A stretch of DNA of 55,569 nt from Alistipes sp. (GCA_031285405.1 JAITWH010000001.1:1-55569); one strand, 5' to 3'. Numbered from the stretch's first letter, positions 17,105-28,966 are shown. Notes: generated by a model from the sequence alone, not told the origin. Translations and numbers: made by a program.

Positions 17105-18442
17105 ATGCGTAGTCTGTCTCTTTTGTTACTTTTCACCTTTCACTTTTCACTTTTCACTTTCGGGCAGGTGGCGGGGCAAGAGCAGATGGCGGCTGCACTT
17201 CCGGCGGTGCCATATTCCACTCCTCCGAGGTGGAGCGGGCCGCTTGTCGAGCCCGAGGTGCGGCGACTCGCGGCGGCGCTGAGCGAAAGGGTGGCGCCGC
17301 GCGAGGCGGGGATGGACAGTCTGTTTCTGTTTCGCACCATCGACTCGATTGTGCGCGAGGCGATCGACCTGCGCGCGTTTCCCGGGTGTCAGCTATTTGT
17401 GGCGCGCGACGGGCGGGTGGTGATCGAGCGGAGTTGGGGCCGGCACGACTACTCGGAGGGTGCGCCGGAGGTGGAGAACGACCATCTGTATGACCTCGCC
17501 TCGGTGACCAAGATGGCGGCGTCGACGCTCGCTTTGGCGCGACTCACCGACCGAGGCACGCTTGCACCCGACGATCGGTTCTCAAAATTCTACGCGCCGT
17601 TTCGCGGCACGGACAAGGAAAAAATCACTTTCAGGGAGGTGCTTGCCCACCAGTCGGGGCTGCCGTCGGGCGTGGCGTATCCGTGGCGCTTCAGTCGCGA
17701 TTCGCTGGTGCGCGCGATTCGTGACGCTCGGCTGAGGACGCGGGTTTATCGCTACTCCGACCTGCCGTTTTTGCTGATTCCCGAGGTTGTGCGGACGGCC
17801 GACGGGCGCGACTTCGAGACATTTCTGAACGAGGAGTTTTATCGCCCTCTCGGCACCGGACTCACGTTTTGTCCGCTGGAGCACGGGGTGCCCGTCGAGA
17901 GGATCGTGCCCACCGAGACCGACGAGGTGTGGCGCAAGCGAACCATCCACGGCACGGTGCACGACGAGAGCGCGGCGGTTATGGGTGGGGTGTCGGGCAA
18001 CGCCGGGCTCTTCGGCACGGCGCGCGATCTGGGCACGGTGATGCAGATGCTGTTGGATGGCGGCGAGTTCGGCGGCGTGCGCTTTCTGGAGCCCGCGACG
18101 GTCGAGATGTTCACGACGCGGCAGTACACCTCTGGTAACAATCGCCGAGGTTTGGGATTCGACCGCCCCTCGGCAGGCAACGACTCGCTGCCATTTGAGG
18201 AGGCCTACCCCGCCCCGAGCGTGTCGCAGAGCAGCTTTGGGCACACGGGGTTCACCGGCACCTTTGCTTGGGCCGACCCTGCGTGCGGATTGGTCTATGT
18301 GTTTTTGTGCAACCGCGTCACCCCTTCGCGCAACAACAAGGCTTTCGTGGAGACGCGCGTCAGATACGCACTTCAGCAGGCGGTTTACGACGCCATGAGA
18401 CTGTGCGTGGATGACGCGAGTGTCGCAAATGTCACAGAATGA
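17105..18442 (+). CDS. Secreted class C beta-lactamase-like serine hydrolase
   Basis: A 445-residue exported protein of the beta-lactamase/penicillin-binding (PF00144) fold. Catalytic motifs are SVTK (S133, K136), the Tyr motif YSD (Y217) and HTG (380-382, in FGHTGFTGT). Members include esterases, D-aminopeptidases and cell-wall hydrolases; a similar domain is fused to NagZ-type glycosidases in Bacteroidota, suggesting a peptidoglycan role. The signal peptide (residues 1-20, LLLLFTFHFSLFTFG) is encoded by repeats of TTTTCACTTTTCAC, which resemble the dispersed intergenic repeat just upstream. Function is inferred only at fold level. Confidence 0.82.
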   Translation: MRSLSLLLLFTFHFSLFTFGQVAGQEQMAAALPAVPYSTPPRWSGPLVEPEVRRLAAALSERVAPREAGMDSLFLFRTIDSIVREAIDLRAFPGCQLFVARDGRVVIERSWGRHDYSEGAPEVENDHLYDLASVTKMAASTLALARLTDRGTLAPDDRFSKFYAPFRGTDKEKITFREVLAHQSGLPSGVAYPWRFSRDSLVRAIRDARLRTRVYRYSDLPFLLIPEVVRTADGRDFETFLNEEFYRPLGTGLTFCPLEHGVPVERIVPTETDEVWRKRTIHGTVHDESAAVMGGVSGNAGLFGTARDLGTVMQMLLDGGEFGGVRFLEPATVEMFTTRQYTSGNNRRGLGFDRPSAGNDSLPFEEAYPAPSVSQSSFGHTGFTGTFAWADPACGLVYVFLCNRVTPSRNNKAFVETRVRYALQQAVYDAMRLCVDDASVANVTE

Positions 18443-18488
18443 TGGCACGAACGCAACGGCGAAACAGCGGAAAAAGAGAGCACGAAAG

Positions 18489-18564
18489 ATGAGCTACGCA
18501 ACGGAAAGAACCTGTCGTTTCGCGTAGCTCATTTTCAATTTTCAACCTTCAACTTTCAATTCTC
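18489..18564. terminator. Inverted repeat ATGAGCTACGC/GCGTAGCTCAT, probable terminator built from a dispersed repeat
   Basis: Perfect 11-bp arms (18489-18499 and 18522-18532) with a 22-nt loop lie between the convergent serine-hydrolase and XRE genes. ATTTTCAATTTTC repeats follow to 18564. The arm sequence GAGCTACGC is the same AGCTACGC motif scattered elsewhere in the window. Confidence 0.55.
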
Positions 18565-19062
18565 ATGAGCGACGGGCACCGGCACAGAGGGCATCGAGCT
18601 CGGCAGCACGTTTTCGACCTTCAGTATGGCGAGCAGTTCGTCGATCCGCACCCCCTGTTTTTCGTACTCGCGCTGCTGCAGGAACGCGAGTTCGTCGCGC
18701 CGCTCCAAGGCGTCCAACACACGGTCGATGCGCGCGGCCTCGCGACCGGCCTCGGCCCCGGCAAGGTAGCTCGCTTCGAGCCCCCCCTCTTCGGTGAGAT
18801 TTTGATATCCGGCTCTCGGTGAGAACAGGTAACGCCGCTGGAAAAGGGTGGAAAAAGATTGGCCGTCGGTGCTCTTCTGGTACTTGTCGACCTCATCCTG
18901 TCCGAACACCTCCGCGAGTTTGTCGGGTATATATGCGGGCATGGGATCTTTCCCCGTTTCGATCTGGGAGATGAAAGATGTCCCGATCCCGATAATGCCG
19001 GACATCTGCCGCTGGCTCATCTTTCTATCCTTACGGAAAGCTCTTAGATCAAACATAAGCAT
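18556..19062 (-). CDS. XRE-family helix-turn-helix regulator
   Basis: A 168-residue protein. Residues 5-60 form a Cro/CI-type helix-turn-helix (LRAFRKDRKMSQRQMSGIIG then TSFISQIETGKDPMPAYIP). The remainder is helical, with an EAGREAARIDRVLDAL amphipathic stretch and a Glu/Arg-rich LERRDELAFLQQREYEKQ likely to form a coiled coil for dimerization. No catalytic domain is seen. It stands alone, converging on the serine hydrolase gene. A TATCTTTG box on the minus strand (19121-19128) precedes it. Targets are unknown. Confidence 0.8.
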   Translation of the reverse strand: MLMFDLRAFRKDRKMSQRQMSGIIGIGTSFISQIETGKDPMPAYIPDKLAEVFGQDEVDKYQKSTDGQSFSTLFQRRYLFSPRAGYQNLTEEGGLEASYLAGAEAGREAARIDRVLDALERRDELAFLQQREYEKQGVRIDELLAILKVENVLPSSMPSVPVPVAHEN

Positions 19063-19120
19063 AAGTTTATCGGTAATATCTTTGGGTTAATTTTCGGGTT
19101 GGTACTACGGGTTCACTCTT

Positions 19121-19128
19121 CAAAGATA
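19121..19128 (-). promoter_or_regulatory. -7 promoter box for the XRE regulator
   Basis: CAAAGATA on the plus strand reads TATCTTTG on the minus strand, a TAnnTTTG match about 60 nt upstream of the XRE start. The rest of 19063-19358 shows no gene; a second, plus-strand TATCTTTG at 19077-19084 has no obvious target. Confidence 0.5.
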
Positions 19129-19358
19129 AGAATAATTTTGATAAAAAGCACAACGAAAGCGTTTTTATTTCGCGTAAATGTTTTTATGTGGCGCACCGAG
19201 CGGGTCTTGAGCGTGTTATGGTGTGGGCCGGAGGTGTATCGGAGGCCGATTGCGGCGACTTATCGGGTTGGTGTCACGAACGCTATTTTGAGTCAATCAA
19301 TTCGTGGTCTGACGATTCCGGATTTATCATTTTTTATTCGGGGGATATCATGTTTTTT

Positions 19359-20543
19359 CTATTTCGGGGTGTTGACTATTTTGGGTTGCGGCGTTTCGGG
19401 TCGCGGTCGGTAGAGCTGGTCGCGGAGTCGCGGGGTGAAACCGGCGGCGCGGATGGCGGCGCGAATTCCGTCGGCGTCGAAGCTGTTGCGCGCACCCGCC
19501 GACGAGACAACACGCTCCTCGATCATGATCGAGCCCATGTCGTTGGCGCCGCTGTGCAGGGCCATCTGGGCGGTCTCGGCTCCGACCGTTAGCCATGACG
19601 CCTGGATGTTGGGTATGTTGTTGAGCATCAAGCGACTGAGAGCTATGACTCGCAGGTATTCTGTTGGCGAGAATCGTGGCCGGACGCCATCTTTTTCGAG
19701 TTGCGTGCCCTCGCTGCGGAAGATCCACGGGATGAAGGCCACGAATCCGTGCGCGCAGGCGGGTCGTTCGGCCTGCAGGTCGCGGATCGTGAGCAGATGC
19801 TGCACGATGTGGCGCGGGGTTTCGATGTGGCCGTACATCATTGTGGCCGAGGTTGGGATGTTCATGCGGTGTGCCTCGCGCATCACGTCGAGCCACTGAC
19901 TCACCGACGGTTTGGCGGGCGAGATCGCCTTGCGCACCTCGTCGACGAGGATCTCGGCACCGGCGCCGGGCAGCGAATCCAATCCCGCTTCCACGAGTCG
20001 TTCGAGGGTTTCGCGCACCGTGATGCCGCTCACCCGTGCGATGTGGGCCACCTCGGGGGCTCCCAGCGCGTGCAGCTTCAGTTGCGGAAAAAGATTTTTG
20101 AGGCCGGCGAACAGCTCCGTGTAGAATTCGATGCCGAGTCGCGGATGGAGCCCTCCCTGCAACAGCAGTTGGTCTCCGCCCAGGGCGAGCGTCTCCTCGA
20201 TGCGCGGGATGTAATCCTCCAGGGGCATCACCCACGCCTTTTCGGTCTCGGCGGGCCGGCAATGAAAATTGCAGAAGCGGCAGCCCGACACGCACACGTT
20301 GGTGATGTTGACGTTGCGGTCGATCTGCCATGTCACGACCTCGGTATCGGAGACGGTTTCGCGCCCCGCGCCGGAGGCCTCGTCTCGCAGATGGGCCTCG
20401 TCTCGCAGGCGAGCCATCTCGGCACGGCGCACCTCGTCGGCCGCGGCGGCGAGCACCTGCAACGGCACACGCTCCCACAGCGACAACGCCTCGGTCTCGG
20501 TCAGGGTTTCGCGCCTCAGCGCTTTCGACAGGATCTTCTCCAT
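19359..20543 (-). CDS. mqnC: Cyclic dehypoxanthinyl futalosine synthase MqnC (radical SAM)
   Basis: A radical SAM enzyme of the futalosine route to menaquinone that cyclizes dehypoxanthine futalosine. The iron-sulfur site is C84-x3-C88-x2-C91 (CVSGCRFC), and the family motifs GDQLLLQGGLHP, TSATMMYGHIET and SWLTVGAETAQMALHSGANDMG are all present. At 394 residues it is slightly long. Between the N-terminal helices and the radical SAM core, residues 47-60 hold a tandem LRDEA duplication. A strong terminator lies 9 nt before the ATG. No other mqn gene is in the window. Confidence 0.92.
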   Translation of the reverse strand: MEKILSKALRRETLTETEALSLWERVPLQVLAAAADEVRRAEMARLRDEAHLRDEASGAGRETVSDTEVVTWQIDRNVNITNVCVSGCRFCNFHCRPAETEKAWVMPLEDYIPRIEETLALGGDQLLLQGGLHPRLGIEFYTELFAGLKNLFPQLKLHALGAPEVAHIARVSGITVRETLERLVEAGLDSLPGAGAEILVDEVRKAISPAKPSVSQWLDVMREAHRMNIPTSATMMYGHIETPRHIVQHLLTIRDLQAERPACAHGFVAFIPWIFRSEGTQLEKDGVRPRFSPTEYLRVIALSRLMLNNIPNIQASWLTVGAETAQMALHSGANDMGSIMIEERVVSSAGARNSFDADGIRAAIRAAGFTPRLRDQLYRPRPETPQPKIVNTPK

Positions 20544-20551
20544 TAAAGTAA

Positions 20552-20586
20552 AAAAGGGTACCTCGTACGGGACGGGGTACCCTTTT
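20552..20586 (-). terminator. Terminator between ferredoxin and mqnC, abutting the mqnC start
   Basis: Perfect 11-bp arms AAAAGGGTACC (20552-20562) and GGTACCCTTTT (20576-20586). On the minus strand the hairpin ends in TTTTTT, only a few bases before the mqnC ATG (20541-20543). It ends the ferredoxin transcript, and mqnC expression must depend on read-through or on an unseen start site within the hairpin. Confidence 0.8.
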
Positions 20587-20607
20587 CGCTCGAAATCGAG
20601 TGGGTGA

Positions 20608-20778
20608 TTACTCGGCCGCGATAGCCTCCGACGGGCACACCGCCGCGCACGAGCCGCAGTCGATGCAGCTATCGGCGTCGATCACGTAAACATCGCCTGC
20701 CGAAATCGCTTCGACCGGGCATTCGTCGATGCAGGTACCGCACGCGGTGCACAGATCGGGGTTGATTTTGTAAGCCAT
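20608..20778 (-). CDS. 2[4Fe-4S] ferredoxin
   Basis: A 56-residue bacterial ferredoxin. Two complete CxxCxxCxxxCP clusters are visible: C10, C13, C16, C20 and C38, C41, C44, C48. It starts MAYKINPDLCTACGTC. It is a low-potential electron carrier for anaerobic redox enzymes such as pyruvate:ferredoxin oxidoreductase. It lies between serS and mqnC on the same strand and is followed by a strong terminator, so it is probably monocistronic and abundant. A role as reductant for the radical SAM enzyme MqnC is possible but unproved. Confidence 0.93.
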   Translation of the reverse strand: MAYKINPDLCTACGTCIDECPVEAISAGDVYVIDADSCIDCGSCAAVCPSEAIAAE

Positions 20779-20842
20779 TTTATTGTTCTATTAATTGGTT
20801 TTCCGTCCGCGAAGATAATGCAAGGTTATAGATAATGCAAAT

Positions 20843-22114
20843 TTATTTGATAATGTCGAACTTTGTGTAGGGTCGCAGGGGCTCGGGGATGGTGATGCCG
20901 TCGGGGGTTTGGTAGTTCTCCAACAGCGCGGCAACTATTCGAGGCAACGCCAGCGACGAGCCGTTGAGGGTGTGGGCCAACTGCATCCGCCCTTCGGCGT
21001 CGCGGTAGCGCAGCTTCAGGCGGTTGGACTGAAACGACTCGAAGTTCGAGACGCTCGACACCTCCAGCCAACGCTCCTGCGCGGCTGACCACACCTCGAA
21101 GTCGTAGGTGAGGGCCGAGGTGAAGCTCATGTCGCCGCCGCACAGTCGCAGAATGCGATAGGGCAGCCCGAGCGCGATCAGCAGCGACTCGACGTGGGCG
21201 ACCATTCCGTCCAACGCGGCGTAGGAGTTTTCGGGTTTTTCGATCCTCACTATCTCCACCTTGTCGAACTGATGCAGGCGATTCAAGCCGCGAACATCCT
21301 TGCCGTAGGAGCCCGCCTCGCGCCTAAAACATGGTGTGTAGGCGGTGACGCACACGGGGAAATCGCCCTCGGCGAGGATCGCGTCGCGCCAGATGTTGGT
21401 GAGCGGCACCTCGGCGGTCGGCACAAGGTAGAGGTTGTCGACGGTGGCATGGTACATCTGCCCCTCTTTGTCGGGGAGCTGGCCGGTGCCCCATGCCGAC
21501 GCCTCGTTGACGAGCACGGGCGGCTGGATCTCGGTGTAGCCGGCGGCGGCGTTGCGCTCCAGGAAGAAGGCTATCAGCGCCCTTTGCAACGCGGCACCCA
21601 TACCTTTATATACAGGGAACCCCGCGCCGGTCAGTTTCACCCCCAACTCGAAGTCGATGATGCCATACTTGGCGGCCAACTCCCAGTGCGGCAGCGCGCC
21701 CTCCGCGGGGGCGGTGTAGTCGTCCTGCAGCTTCACCACCACGTTATCCTCGGCGGTGCGGCCGGCGGGCACAATGTCGGCGGGCAGGTTGGGCAGCTTC
21801 ACTATCTCGGTTTCGAGGTCGGCGGCCACGGCTTTGAGCTCATCTTCGAGCCCTCGCGAACGCTCCTTGAGGGTGGCGACGTTGGCCTTGGCGGCCTCGG
21901 CCTCCTCCTTGAGCCCCTTGCCCATTAGCGCGCCAATCTCTCGGGCGGCGGTGTTTTGCTGCCTCAGCAGGTCGTCCAATTCGGTCTGGATCGCTTTGCG
22001 GCGGTCGTCCAGTATCTCGATGCGGTCGATGACTGGTGCGGCGTCGAACCCTTTGACTGCCAGACGGGAGGTCACTTTCTCGCGCTCGCCGCGTATCTGT
22101 TTCAATGTTAACAT
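20843..22114 (-). CDS. serS: Seryl-tRNA synthetase
   Basis: Class II synthetase charging tRNA-Ser, 423 residues from MLTLKQIRGE; an in-frame ATG three codons upstream (22123) is less typical. The N-terminal 100 residues form the long helical arm (a coiled coil rich in Glu, Ala and Lys). Class II motif 2 is CFRREAGSYGKDVRGLNRLHQF, with GTGQLPDKEGQMYH and TAEVPLTN before it. Motif 3 is LNGSSLALPRIVAALLENYQ. Complete. A TACCTTTG box on the minus strand at 22137-22144 precedes it and faces the divergent cyclase promoter. Confidence 0.97.
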   Translation of the reverse strand: MLTLKQIRGEREKVTSRLAVKGFDAAPVIDRIEILDDRRKAIQTELDDLLRQQNTAAREIGALMGKGLKEEAEAAKANVATLKERSRGLEDELKAVAADLETEIVKLPNLPADIVPAGRTAEDNVVVKLQDDYTAPAEGALPHWELAAKYGIIDFELGVKLTGAGFPVYKGMGAALQRALIAFFLERNAAAGYTEIQPPVLVNEASAWGTGQLPDKEGQMYHATVDNLYLVPTAEVPLTNIWRDAILAEGDFPVCVTAYTPCFRREAGSYGKDVRGLNRLHQFDKVEIVRIEKPENSYAALDGMVAHVESLLIALGLPYRILRLCGGDMSFTSALTYDFEVWSAAQERWLEVSSVSNFESFQSNRLKLRYRDAEGRMQLAHTLNGSSLALPRIVAALLENYQTPDGITIPEPLRPYTKFDIIK

Positions 22115-22136
22115 AACATGCAATAGTTAGAGAGCC

Positions 22137-22195
22137 CAAAGGTAATGAAAAATAGTGATTAGTGGTTAGCGTTCACTATCTTTGCACTACCTTTG
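22137..22195. promoter_or_regulatory. Divergent promoter region: serS (-) and glutaminyl cyclase (+)
   Basis: CAAAGGTA (22137-22144) is TACCTTTG on the minus strand for serS. On the plus strand TATCTTTG (22177-22184) and TACCTTTG (22188-22195) are two consecutive -7 boxes for the cyclase gene. Between them lies GTGATTAGTGGTTAGCG, a near copy (inverted) of the CGCTAACCACTTATCAC repeat at 44605-44639. Confidence 0.6.
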
Positions 22196-22218
22196 CAACA
22201 GTTGAAAATCATAAGACG

Positions 22219-23010
22219 ATGAAATACACCCTGTTTTTCTGCGCCATGTTTGCCGTGAGTCTTGCGGCGTGCGGCAATCGCGGGACGTCGGGACAGACCG
22301 AGCCCACCCCACCCGACCGATACGGCTATCGGATTGTGAACTCCTATCCGCACGACACGGGTGCCTACACCCAGGGGCTGTTTTGGCACGAGGGGAGGCT
22401 GTATGAGAGCACCGGAGAGATAGGCCGCTCGACGCTGCGCGAGGTCGATCTCGCGACGGGTGAACCGACGCGGCTGACGAAACTTCCCGACAACGTTTTC
22501 GGCGAGGGTTCGACGCTGCTGGGCGGCAAAATATATCAGTTGACTTGGACGGAGGGGCGTGCGTTCACCTACGACCCCGCGACTTTCGAGCGCACCGGCG
22601 AGTTCGCATACCGCGGCGAGGGTTGGGGGCTGGCGACCGACGGCGAGAAGCTCTACATGAGCGACGGCACGCCCAACATCACCGTGCGCAACCCCGACAC
22701 GTTTGTCGCCGAGAGCACCATCGTCGTGCGGCGCGAGGGGGTGGCGGTGCCCTATATCAATGAGTTGGAGTGGATCGACGGCAAGCTGTGGGCCAACGTC
22801 TACATGACCAACGAGATCGTGATCATCAATCCGGCGGACGGGCGCGTCGAAGGGTCGATCGACTTTACGGGCCTCCTCTCGCAGATTATCATCATCCCTT
22901 ACGAGACCGACGTGCTGAACGGCATCGCGATCGACCACGCCACCGGACGCATATTTGTGACGGGCAAGAGATGGAACAGAATGTTTGAGATAGAAATTTT
23001 CAAGAAGTAG
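22219..23010 (+). CDS. Glutaminyl-peptide cyclotransferase (plant/bacterial type), lipoprotein
   Basis: Glutamine cyclotransferase (PF05096) converts N-terminal Gln of exported proteins to pyroglutamate. The mature protein is a five-bladed beta-propeller; blade motifs include SYPHDTGAYTQGLFW, YESTGEIGRSTLREVD, YRGEGWGLATDG and INELEWIDGKLWANVY. The signal peptide ends in a lipobox, SLAAC (Cys18), placing it on a periplasmic membrane face. It starts at ATG 22219; an upstream GTG frame adds a non-signal extension. Many exported Bacteroidota proteins begin with Gln after signal cleavage. It sits 2 nt before metH. Confidence 0.93.
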   Translation: MKYTLFFCAMFAVSLAACGNRGTSGQTEPTPPDRYGYRIVNSYPHDTGAYTQGLFWHEGRLYESTGEIGRSTLREVDLATGEPTRLTKLPDNVFGEGSTLLGGKIYQLTWTEGRAFTYDPATFERTGEFAYRGEGWGLATDGEKLYMSDGTPNITVRNPDTFVAESTIVVRREGVAVPYINELEWIDGKLWANVYMTNEIVIINPADGRVEGSIDFTGLLSQIIIIPYETDVLNGIAIDHATGRIFVTGKRWNRMFEIEIFKK

Positions 23011-23012
23011 CG

Positions 23013-26726
<3,714 letters not shown>

Positions 26727-26753
26727 CCGCCAGAGAAAACAAGAGACACAACG

Positions 26754-27734
26754 ATGAAAGTATCCGAAATAATCCGCGCCGCCGAGGTGCAAAACAAAAC
26801 GCGCTTCACGTTCGAACTGCTGCCACCACTCAAGGGCGAGGGTACCGCACAGGTTTTCAGCGCGATAGACACCCTCGCGCCGCTCGATCCGGCCTACATC
26901 AACGTCACGTTCCACCGCGAGGACACCCTCTACACCGAGCGTCCGGACGGCCTGCTGGAGCGTCACACGGTGCGCCACAGACCCGGCACGGTGGGCATCT
27001 CGGCCGCCATCGCGCGCCGCTACGGCATCGAAACGGTGCCACACATCATCTGCGGCGGCCTTTCGCGCTACGACATTGAGGACGCGCTGATCGACATGGA
27101 CCTGCTCGGGATGCACAACGTGCTGGCACTCAGGGGCGACGCGCGTCGTGGTGAGAGCCGTTTCGACCCCCATCCGCAGGGCCACGCCCACGCCGACGGC
27201 CTCGTTGCGCAGATCGCCGACATGAACCGCGGCCGATTCATCGACGGTCGGAACGCCGACGGCGAATTAAATGAGTTCCAGCACAAAACGGGTTTCTGCA
27301 TAGGAGTCGCCGGCTACCCCGAAAAACACTCCGAGAGCCCCAACCCCGAGTCCGACATCGAGGCGCTGAGGCGCAAAGTCGAGGCCGGCGCCGACTACAT
27401 CGTCACCCAGATGAGCTTCGACAACGCGCGCATCCTCGACTTCATCTCGCGCGCGAGAGAGGCCGGCATCACGGTACCTATCGTGCCTGGTATCAAGCCG
27501 ATAGCCACACGTTCGCACCTCACCGTGCTACCCCAAACCTTCCGCGTCGACCTGCCGCCCGAACTCGTGAAAGAGGTCGAACGCTGCCCCGACAACGCCG
27601 CCGTGCGCCGCGTGGGGATCGAGTGGGCGTCGATGCAGGCCGCCGGACTCCGAAAAGCGGGGCTGCCCGTGATCCACTTCTACTCTATGGGGCGCACGGA
27701 TAATATCGCTGCAGTCGTGAAAAAAGTTTTTTGA
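26754..27734 (+). CDS. metF: Methylenetetrahydrofolate reductase
   Basis: FAD enzyme supplying 5-methyltetrahydrofolate to the MetH encoded just upstream. 326 residues, complete: TFELLPPLKG near the N-terminus, INVTFHRED, the folate/FAD motifs NVLALRGDARRGE, GVAGYPEKHSESP, and FDNARILDFISRAREAGI then VPGIKPI. Codons about 165-169 (27247-27260) include a perfect 14-bp palindrome GTCGGAACGCCGAC that also occurs at three other places in the window, once more inside a gene. Confidence 0.96.
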   Translation: MKVSEIIRAAEVQNKTRFTFELLPPLKGEGTAQVFSAIDTLAPLDPAYINVTFHREDTLYTERPDGLLERHTVRHRPGTVGISAAIARRYGIETVPHIICGGLSRYDIEDALIDMDLLGMHNVLALRGDARRGESRFDPHPQGHAHADGLVAQIADMNRGRFIDGRNADGELNEFQHKTGFCIGVAGYPEKHSESPNPESDIEALRRKVEAGADYIVTQMSFDNARILDFISRAREAGITVPIVPGIKPIATRSHLTVLPQTFRVDLPPELVKEVERCPDNAAVRRVGIEWASMQAAGLRKAGLPVIHFYSMGRTDNIAAVVKKVF

Positions 27735-27763
27735 GCCGCGACGGCAATTCGAAAAAATATCAC

Positions 27764-27856
27764 TATCTTTGGCTGCGCCTTAGACCGGATGCGGTTCGGC
27801 AACGCACGAACGCACCAAACAAAGACCCTGTTAAAGTCTCAAAAGACCACATTTTT
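27764..27856 (+). promoter_or_regulatory. Promoter box and structured leader of the ECF-type transporter gene
   Basis: TATCTTTG (27764-27771) is a -7 box, giving a transcript leader of about 80 nt. The leader holds a stem TGCGGTTCG (27790-27798) with CGAACGCA (27807-27814), with one bulged G, plus A-rich single-stranded segments. It does not match a riboswitch class that I recognise. Confidence 0.45.
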
Positions 27857-28366
27857 ATGGAAAACACTGCAAAACTTCACTCGCTGAGCCTCGCCCACGG
27901 ACGCGCATGGCTCATGGCGGCGATCTTCGTGGCGGGCAACATCGTGCTGCCCCAACTGTGCCACCTGCTGCCCAAGGGGGGCCTGATCCTGCTGCCGATC
28001 TACTTTTTCACCCTCGTCGCGTCCTACAAATACGGCCTGTGGGTCGGTTTGGCGACGGCTCTGCTCTCGCCCGTGGCCAACCATCTGCTCTTCGCGATGC
28101 CGGCCGCCGGAGCTCTCGCGCCCATTTTGGTGAAGAGCGTCGCGCTGGCGTTCGCGGCATCCTACGCTGCGAAATGGGCCGGAAAAGTATCGTTGCTCGC
28201 CATCGTGAGCGCTGTGTTGGCCTACCAGATCGTGGGCACGGGCGCCGAATGGGCAATGGAGGGCACCCTCTCGACAGCCATCGGCGACTTCCGACTGGGC
28301 GTTCCGGGGCTGCTGATGCAGGTGTTCGGCGGTTGGTTGGTGCTTCGGGCGCTGCAAAAAGTTTAG
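27857..28366 (+). CDS. ECF-transporter S-component-like membrane protein
   Basis: A 169-residue integral membrane protein with about five or six hydrophobic helices (32-50, 55-70, 78-95, 100-122, 128-145 and 150-165) and a conserved-looking entry loop PKGGLILLPIYFFTLVASYKYG. Size and helix pattern fit the substrate-binding S component of energy-coupling factor vitamin/nucleobase importers, which work with an A/T module encoded elsewhere. The substrate is unknown. A phosphoribosyltransferase gene follows after 4 nt, suggesting uptake of a base or base-like precursor that is then ribosylated. Confidence 0.65.
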   Translation: MENTAKLHSLSLAHGRAWLMAAIFVAGNIVLPQLCHLLPKGGLILLPIYFFTLVASYKYGLWVGLATALLSPVANHLLFAMPAAGALAPILVKSVALAFAASYAAKWAGKVSLLAIVSAVLAYQIVGTGAEWAMEGTLSTAIGDFRLGVPGLLMQVFGGWLVLRALQKV

Positions 28367-28370
28367 CGCC

Positions 28371-28865
28371 GTGGCGGCACACAGCTTCGCGGAGGTGATG
28401 GATCGCTTCCGCAACATCGTCATCGACGAACCGTTCGACATGATCGTCGCGATCGCAAACGGCGGACTCGTTCCGGCGGGAATTCTGGCCCAACGACTTG
28501 GAGCGGGCGGCGCGAGTTGCGGCACAAACGGCAGCACGGGAAGTTCGACAAGCGCGAACGGCGGCATAGAAGTACGCCTGCTGAGGATCAACCTGCGCGA
28601 CGAGCAGCAACGACCGCGTTACGACGCACCCCAGCTACTCTCGCCGATCGACTTCGAGTTCGCGGGCAAGCGCATTCTGCTCGTCGACGACCGCATCAAG
28701 AGCGGCTCGACAATCCGCCTCGCGCGCGAACTGTTGGCCGACGCCGCCGTTGTTCGCACCTTCGCCGTCAACGGCACCGCCGACTACGCCCTCTACGACG
28801 AAGCCTGCTTCCGCTTCCCTTGGGTCGGAACGCCGACGGCGGCCGGAACGCTGTCGGCGGTTTAG
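28371..28865 (+). CDS. Phosphoribosyltransferase-family protein
   Basis: A 164-residue type I phosphoribosyltransferase fold. The PRPP loop is RILLVDDRIKSGSTI (101-115), preceded by the strand-loop VAIANGGLVPAGILA. Start is GTG 28371. The hood region that would identify the base is short, so the acceptor is uncertain. Residues 44-65 are a Gly/Ser/Thr/Asn low-complexity insert. The C-terminal codons contain the 14-bp palindrome GTCGGAACGCCGAC (28824-28837). Tight linkage to the ECF-type membrane protein suggests a salvage pair. Confidence 0.75.
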   Translation: MAAHSFAEVMDRFRNIVIDEPFDMIVAIANGGLVPAGILAQRLGAGGASCGTNGSTGSSTSANGGIEVRLLRINLRDEQQRPRYDAPQLLSPIDFEFAGKRILLVDDRIKSGSTIRLARELLADAAVVRTFAVNGTADYALYDEACFRFPWVGTPTAAGTLSAV

Positions 28866-28966
28866 GCTACGCGACACGCCGCGCAAAATACACCGCCAAC
28901 GTGCCGACCTATCATCCCGAACGACCCTAAGGCGACAAGGGATCATACCTTTATATATATACGAAT

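Noticed and set aside
27777-27856. Known riboswitch in the ECF-type gene leader
   Set aside because: Stem-loops are present, but no cobalamin, TPP, FMN, SAM or preQ1 consensus core could be recognised.
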